In this document: positions 61,337 to 64,000 of the stretch, piece by piece
Position numbering within the stretch: position 1 is the stretch's first letter
How the letters are laid out: each line of letters starts with the position of its first letter
NCBI GenBank assembly: GCA_040954595.2
Contig: CM082579.2
Coordinates: 2,418,001-2,482,000, forward strand
From: Balanoglossus misakiensis
Lineage: Eukaryota > Hemichordata
Reading direction: 5' to 3'
DNA: 64,000 nt
Made by a program: the position numbers and the translations under genes
Notes under the pieces: model-generated
What the model saw: the letters and a program-made list of their open reading frames with translations, nothing else
The model's database searches: none
Told to the model about the DNA's origin: nothing

Positions 61337-63923
61337 GTAAGTACAGTCATTCAGTATCTTTCAATGGCAATGTCATGTCTGGCTCTAGACGAATATAACC
61401 TGTGCTTTGGAGATTCGTAGGTTAAAGCTCGCAAGCACAAATAGTGCAGGGCTGTCTTCAGACTTCCATCGTCACTTTGTTTGATCTGATGCCCCGGTAA
61501 TGGCTTATTCCAGAAGAACATGTTCATATCCGGCGCTGTGTGATGGTAATAATGTGGACAATTTGGCTATACAAACGCGGCCACATACTTCTGGCATTTT
61601 AGTTCAAGTACGAGCATAAGAAGACAGTCATTCTAATCCCATACTTCAAACCACACGTTATCATGTAACTCAACACTTCGCCCAATTCTTAAAAATAGAA
61701 ACCCTGATCGATATTCACACAAGTTTCCAAGATTACCGTGAGAGGTCATCCGATGAACTATAACGAGAGATAAGTGAACTGCTGCAGTGGTAGGGAACCA
61801 TTATAGTTAAGGTCACCCCGACTTTGACATGGAAAGTCATACCATCGCGACCAATCTGATTAAAATCAGATGTAGGGAACGGCGACTTGGTTTTTTTATG
61901 TTGTCGCCTCACACTCACACTAGTGTGAGGCGACAACATAAAAAAACCAACATAAAAAAACCAAGTCGCCGTTCCCTACATCTGATTTTAATCAGATTGC
62001 ATCGCGACGACCTCTCACAGATTTAAACATTAGCTTCCTCGTAGTGAACACTGGGGCTAAAAATCAAGCTCTTAATTTCTGATCTAGCCTGTCAGGGAAG
62101 CTGTGGACAGAACAAATACAAGTGTATCGGAGAATCAAAGTGCATTGATCAGGAGCAAGTGTGTAATGGCGTCGTTGACTGCATGAATTACAGAGACGAC
62201 GAGTCCGATTGTGGTAAGTCCATAATTTGATAGTAAAATAAACTAAATCATATCAGTCATAATATTTAACTTGGGAGTAAAAATCAAGTAGTTACATCAT
62301 ATCGTTGCAGTAAACAGGGGTACGTTGCTTACACCGATGGTCAGCACAAATACAAGTCTCTCAGTGTATATGTGATCAACTCGACCAATAATACACTTCT
62401 CAACACAGACACACTACATTTTCCAAACCAAACCTGTTTTATACCTCTTAATTTCTGATAGCTTGTCAGATACGCAATGGAAACAACAAATACCAGTGCA
62501 GGGAAGATACAAAGTGCATTGATCAGGTGCAAGTATGCAACGGTGTTGTTGACTGCATGAATCATCGAGACGACGAGTCCGACTGCGGTAAGTCAATATA
62601 ATTTAATAGTCTATCATTGTATGTGGTGCTTGAGCCATGTCAAAACTTCCATTTCTCATTTTCTTTTTTTCTATTGTATTCTCCCTTGCCATTCTCGAAC
62701 GAAATCATATTAGTTAAAAAAAGAAAATATATAACTTGTTTTCTTTTATATGTAAAGCAGCGGAAACAACAACAACGACTACTATTTCTGCTGCCACCAC
62801 AATTATTACTACTACAAAAGACACTACAGTTGCAATGAGCGAAACATCACTTAGCCCTACACTTCAGTCACACGCTTCTTCTGCAACAACGATGGAAGAC
62901 CCCCGGATCAACATCTCAACATTGACGCCATCACCATCGCAACCTGTTACACCTCTGAGAAATACTAGCATACTGCCAACAGAGATATCACAGACAACAA
63001 CCGCATCCACACATAATGCAAGCGGCACACTTGACGCGACAGAGCAATTAACAGTAGACACGGGAACAGAGTTATCGCCAACCAGTAATGGATCCTTTGC
63101 GAACGCAACCGCAGTGCCAACAAGCCGCCTCACCAAATCTTACAGCACAAAGCCAACAAACACCTCGCTCACAACCCAGTCTTCTCTTTCTAGTACGTCG
63201 AAGGAATTACTCACATGGAAAACACAAACAAACATAACTGGGCCATTATCAAGTACAATTGGGAAAGACATCTCAAATGAAACACAACTGGCAAGCATCG
63301 CGCAAACTACAGAAATGCCAGCGAGTCGTACTGAACTTGTTAATACGCCCTCAAACACAACAGCGGAGTTACCGTCCCGAAGTAGTATGCCCCTAACAGA
63401 CAAACTTCAGTCGAGTACGAATGAGTTGCCGGTTTCCACAGTACATACGCAGGACACATCGACAGCAACTGTAAGGACAACTGCGACACACGTCTCAAAG
63501 GAAACTTCAACAACTTCCAGGTCACTTGTCAGGACAACGCCACCAACGGTGTCCGAGTCCACACCAAGCGTTTCCCAGACCCACATTTCAACAGATAAGC
63601 TACTCGTGAGTACATGGCAAATTCGCAATTTCATTGTTCACTGCCAATTCAGACTTTTGTTCACGCATTATAAAAAAGTAGTTGATGTGCAGAGTAAACC
63701 GTGTTCAGACCACAAAACAGTAACAATGAGTCCCTAGGGAGACATCCATTTAAATAACTTCATTAAGAGAGCTCAATGGTTATTTACAGGACCGAGAGAT
63801 ATCACATTTCCAACCAACCATGGGGCCCGTGTCTGGTGGTACCACGCTGATTATCTTCGGAAAATATTTGAGCACTGATATTGTGTTTGTATATATCGCC
63901 AGTAAGCCATGTAACATTATCCG
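61273..63923 (+). CDS. LDLRa-mucin-IPT/TIG extracellular protein, 5' part (partial)
   Basis: Exons: 61273-61336, 62088-62213, 62462-62587, 62758-63605, 63790-63923; phases agree and the gene continues past the right edge (last donor cg|gtaaga, phase 2). The 432 codons seen give a signal peptide (1-21), two LDL-receptor class A repeats (about 22-63 and 64-105), a long Thr/Ser-rich mucin-like region (106-388) and an IPT/TIG domain starting at about 389. LDLRa repeats bind calcium and protein ligands; TIG domains are immunoglobulin-like folds of plexins, Met-type receptors and related proteins. A cell-surface or secreted protein is likely; whether a membrane anchor follows is outside the window. 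Start context ACCATGG is strong. Not assignable to a named gene. Confidence 0.88.
61852..61999. mobile_element. 148-bp hairpin (foldback) MITE with 9-bp direct repeats
   Basis: Left arm 61852-61914 and right arm 61923-61999 are reverse complements, apart from a 14-bp tandem duplication (aacataaaaaaacc type) in the right arm; the loop is about 8 nt. Ends read caatctgattaaaatcag and its complement, and each end itself contains the palindrome tctgattaaaatcaga. Exactly adjacent to both ends is catcgcgac (61843-61851 and 62000-62008), which looks like a 9-bp target duplication. It lies in intron 1 of the LDLRa gene and codes for nothing. Confidence 0.82.
62088..62213 (+). CDS. LDLRa gene exon 2: LDL-receptor class A repeat 1
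   Basis: 126 nt, acceptor tttctgatctag, donor tgtg|gtaagt, phase 1-1. The six LDLRa cysteines are present (23, 34, 40, 47, 53, 63) with CIDQEQVCNGVVDC and the acidic calcium motif RDDESDC. A seventh Cys (27, in QGSCGQ) is extra. Confidence 0.93.
62462..62587 (+). CDS. LDLRa gene exon 3: LDL-receptor class A repeat 2
   Basis: 126 nt, acceptor tttctgatag, donor tgcg|gtaagt, phase 1-1. The regular six cysteines, with CIDQVQVCNGVVDCMNHRDD followed by ESDC. Near-copy of exon 2, with similar flanking intron sequence. Confidence 0.93.
62758..63605 (+). CDS. LDLRa gene exon 4: Ser/Thr-rich mucin-like region
   Basis: 848 nt, phase 1 in, 0 out, donor ctc|gtgagt. Begins AAETTTTTTISAATT and stays rich in Thr, Ser, Pro and Ala, with many NxS/T sequons and no cysteine, as expected of an O-glycosylated stalk. 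The acceptor reads aaagcag|, giving two adjacent AGs (exon start 62758 or 62761) that differ by one Ala codon and keep the frame. Confidence 0.9.
63790..63923 (+). CDS. LDLRa gene exon 5: IPT/TIG domain (start)
   Basis: Acceptor ggttatttacag, phase 0 in, donor cg|gtaaga. Codes PTMGPVSGGTTLIIFGKYL, the hallmark opening of IPT/TIG domains (P..GP.sGGT.l.i.G.nL), then strands to SKPCNII. The gene continues to the right of the window. Confidence 0.85.
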
Positions 63924-64000
63924 GTAAGAAAGTTTGAAGCCCACGCTAATGATTAATGTTTGATAGTTTGACTTGTAGAGGGCGCTTTTACAAGTGCTTT

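Noticed and set aside
61733-62026. Frames across the hairpin in the LDLRa intron
   Set aside because: They read through an inverted repeat and have no protein features.
62864-63634. Minus-strand Val/Ser-rich frames
   Set aside because: Antisense shadows of the Thr/Ser-rich mucin exon.

Overview
Eukaryotic (metazoan) genomic DNA, AT-rich, with short exons in long GT-AG introns. The protein modules (Cys-loop receptor, PAN/apple, F-type lectin, LDLRa, IPT/TIG) and the intron positions point to an invertebrate deuterostome such as a hemichordate or cephalochordate. I infer this from family knowledge; the species cannot be fixed from the sequence.

Layout. (1) 1-2547: the right end of a very homogeneous 87-bp satellite array (about 29 copies) that runs off the left edge. 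(2) 2548 to about 10690: no recognisable gene; minor repeats only. (3) 11892-33402, minus strand: a GABA-A receptor subunit gene, alpha-like, assembled here as eight exons with all phases matching (475 aa). Its internal exon sizes (68-221-83-135-153) nearly reproduce the vertebrate GABA-A exon set. The first intron is 10.5 kb and carries a 797-bp non-autonomous DNA transposon with long inverted ends flanked by TTAA, plus an (ATGT)n block. (4) 33403-50158: no recognisable gene; a CpG-dense block at about 35730-36080 could be the receptor promoter or 5' exon. (5) 50159-57336, plus strand: a secreted chimeric lectin (signal peptide, PAN/apple, EGF, fucose-binding F-type lectin domain, then a roughly 180-aa C-terminal domain I cannot name). 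Nine exons, all in phase, 494 aa. (6) 58197-59257: a second non-autonomous DNA transposon (CAGGG ends, 6-bp target duplication ATGTAC). (7) 61273 to the right edge, plus strand: the 5' part of a third gene (signal peptide, two LDLRa repeats on tandemly duplicated exons, a Ser/Thr-rich mucin-like exon, an IPT/TIG domain). Its first intron holds a 148-bp near-perfect hairpin element flanked by 9-bp direct repeats.

The genes are not an operon and need not work together. The receptor is a neuronal-type anion channel subunit. The two right-hand genes encode extracellular modular proteins of the sort used in glycan recognition and cell-surface contacts. The most interesting points are the PAN-EGF-F-type-lectin protein with its unnamed C-terminal domain, the unusual pore and drug-site residues of the GABA-A-like subunit, and three structurally clear but unassigned transposons.
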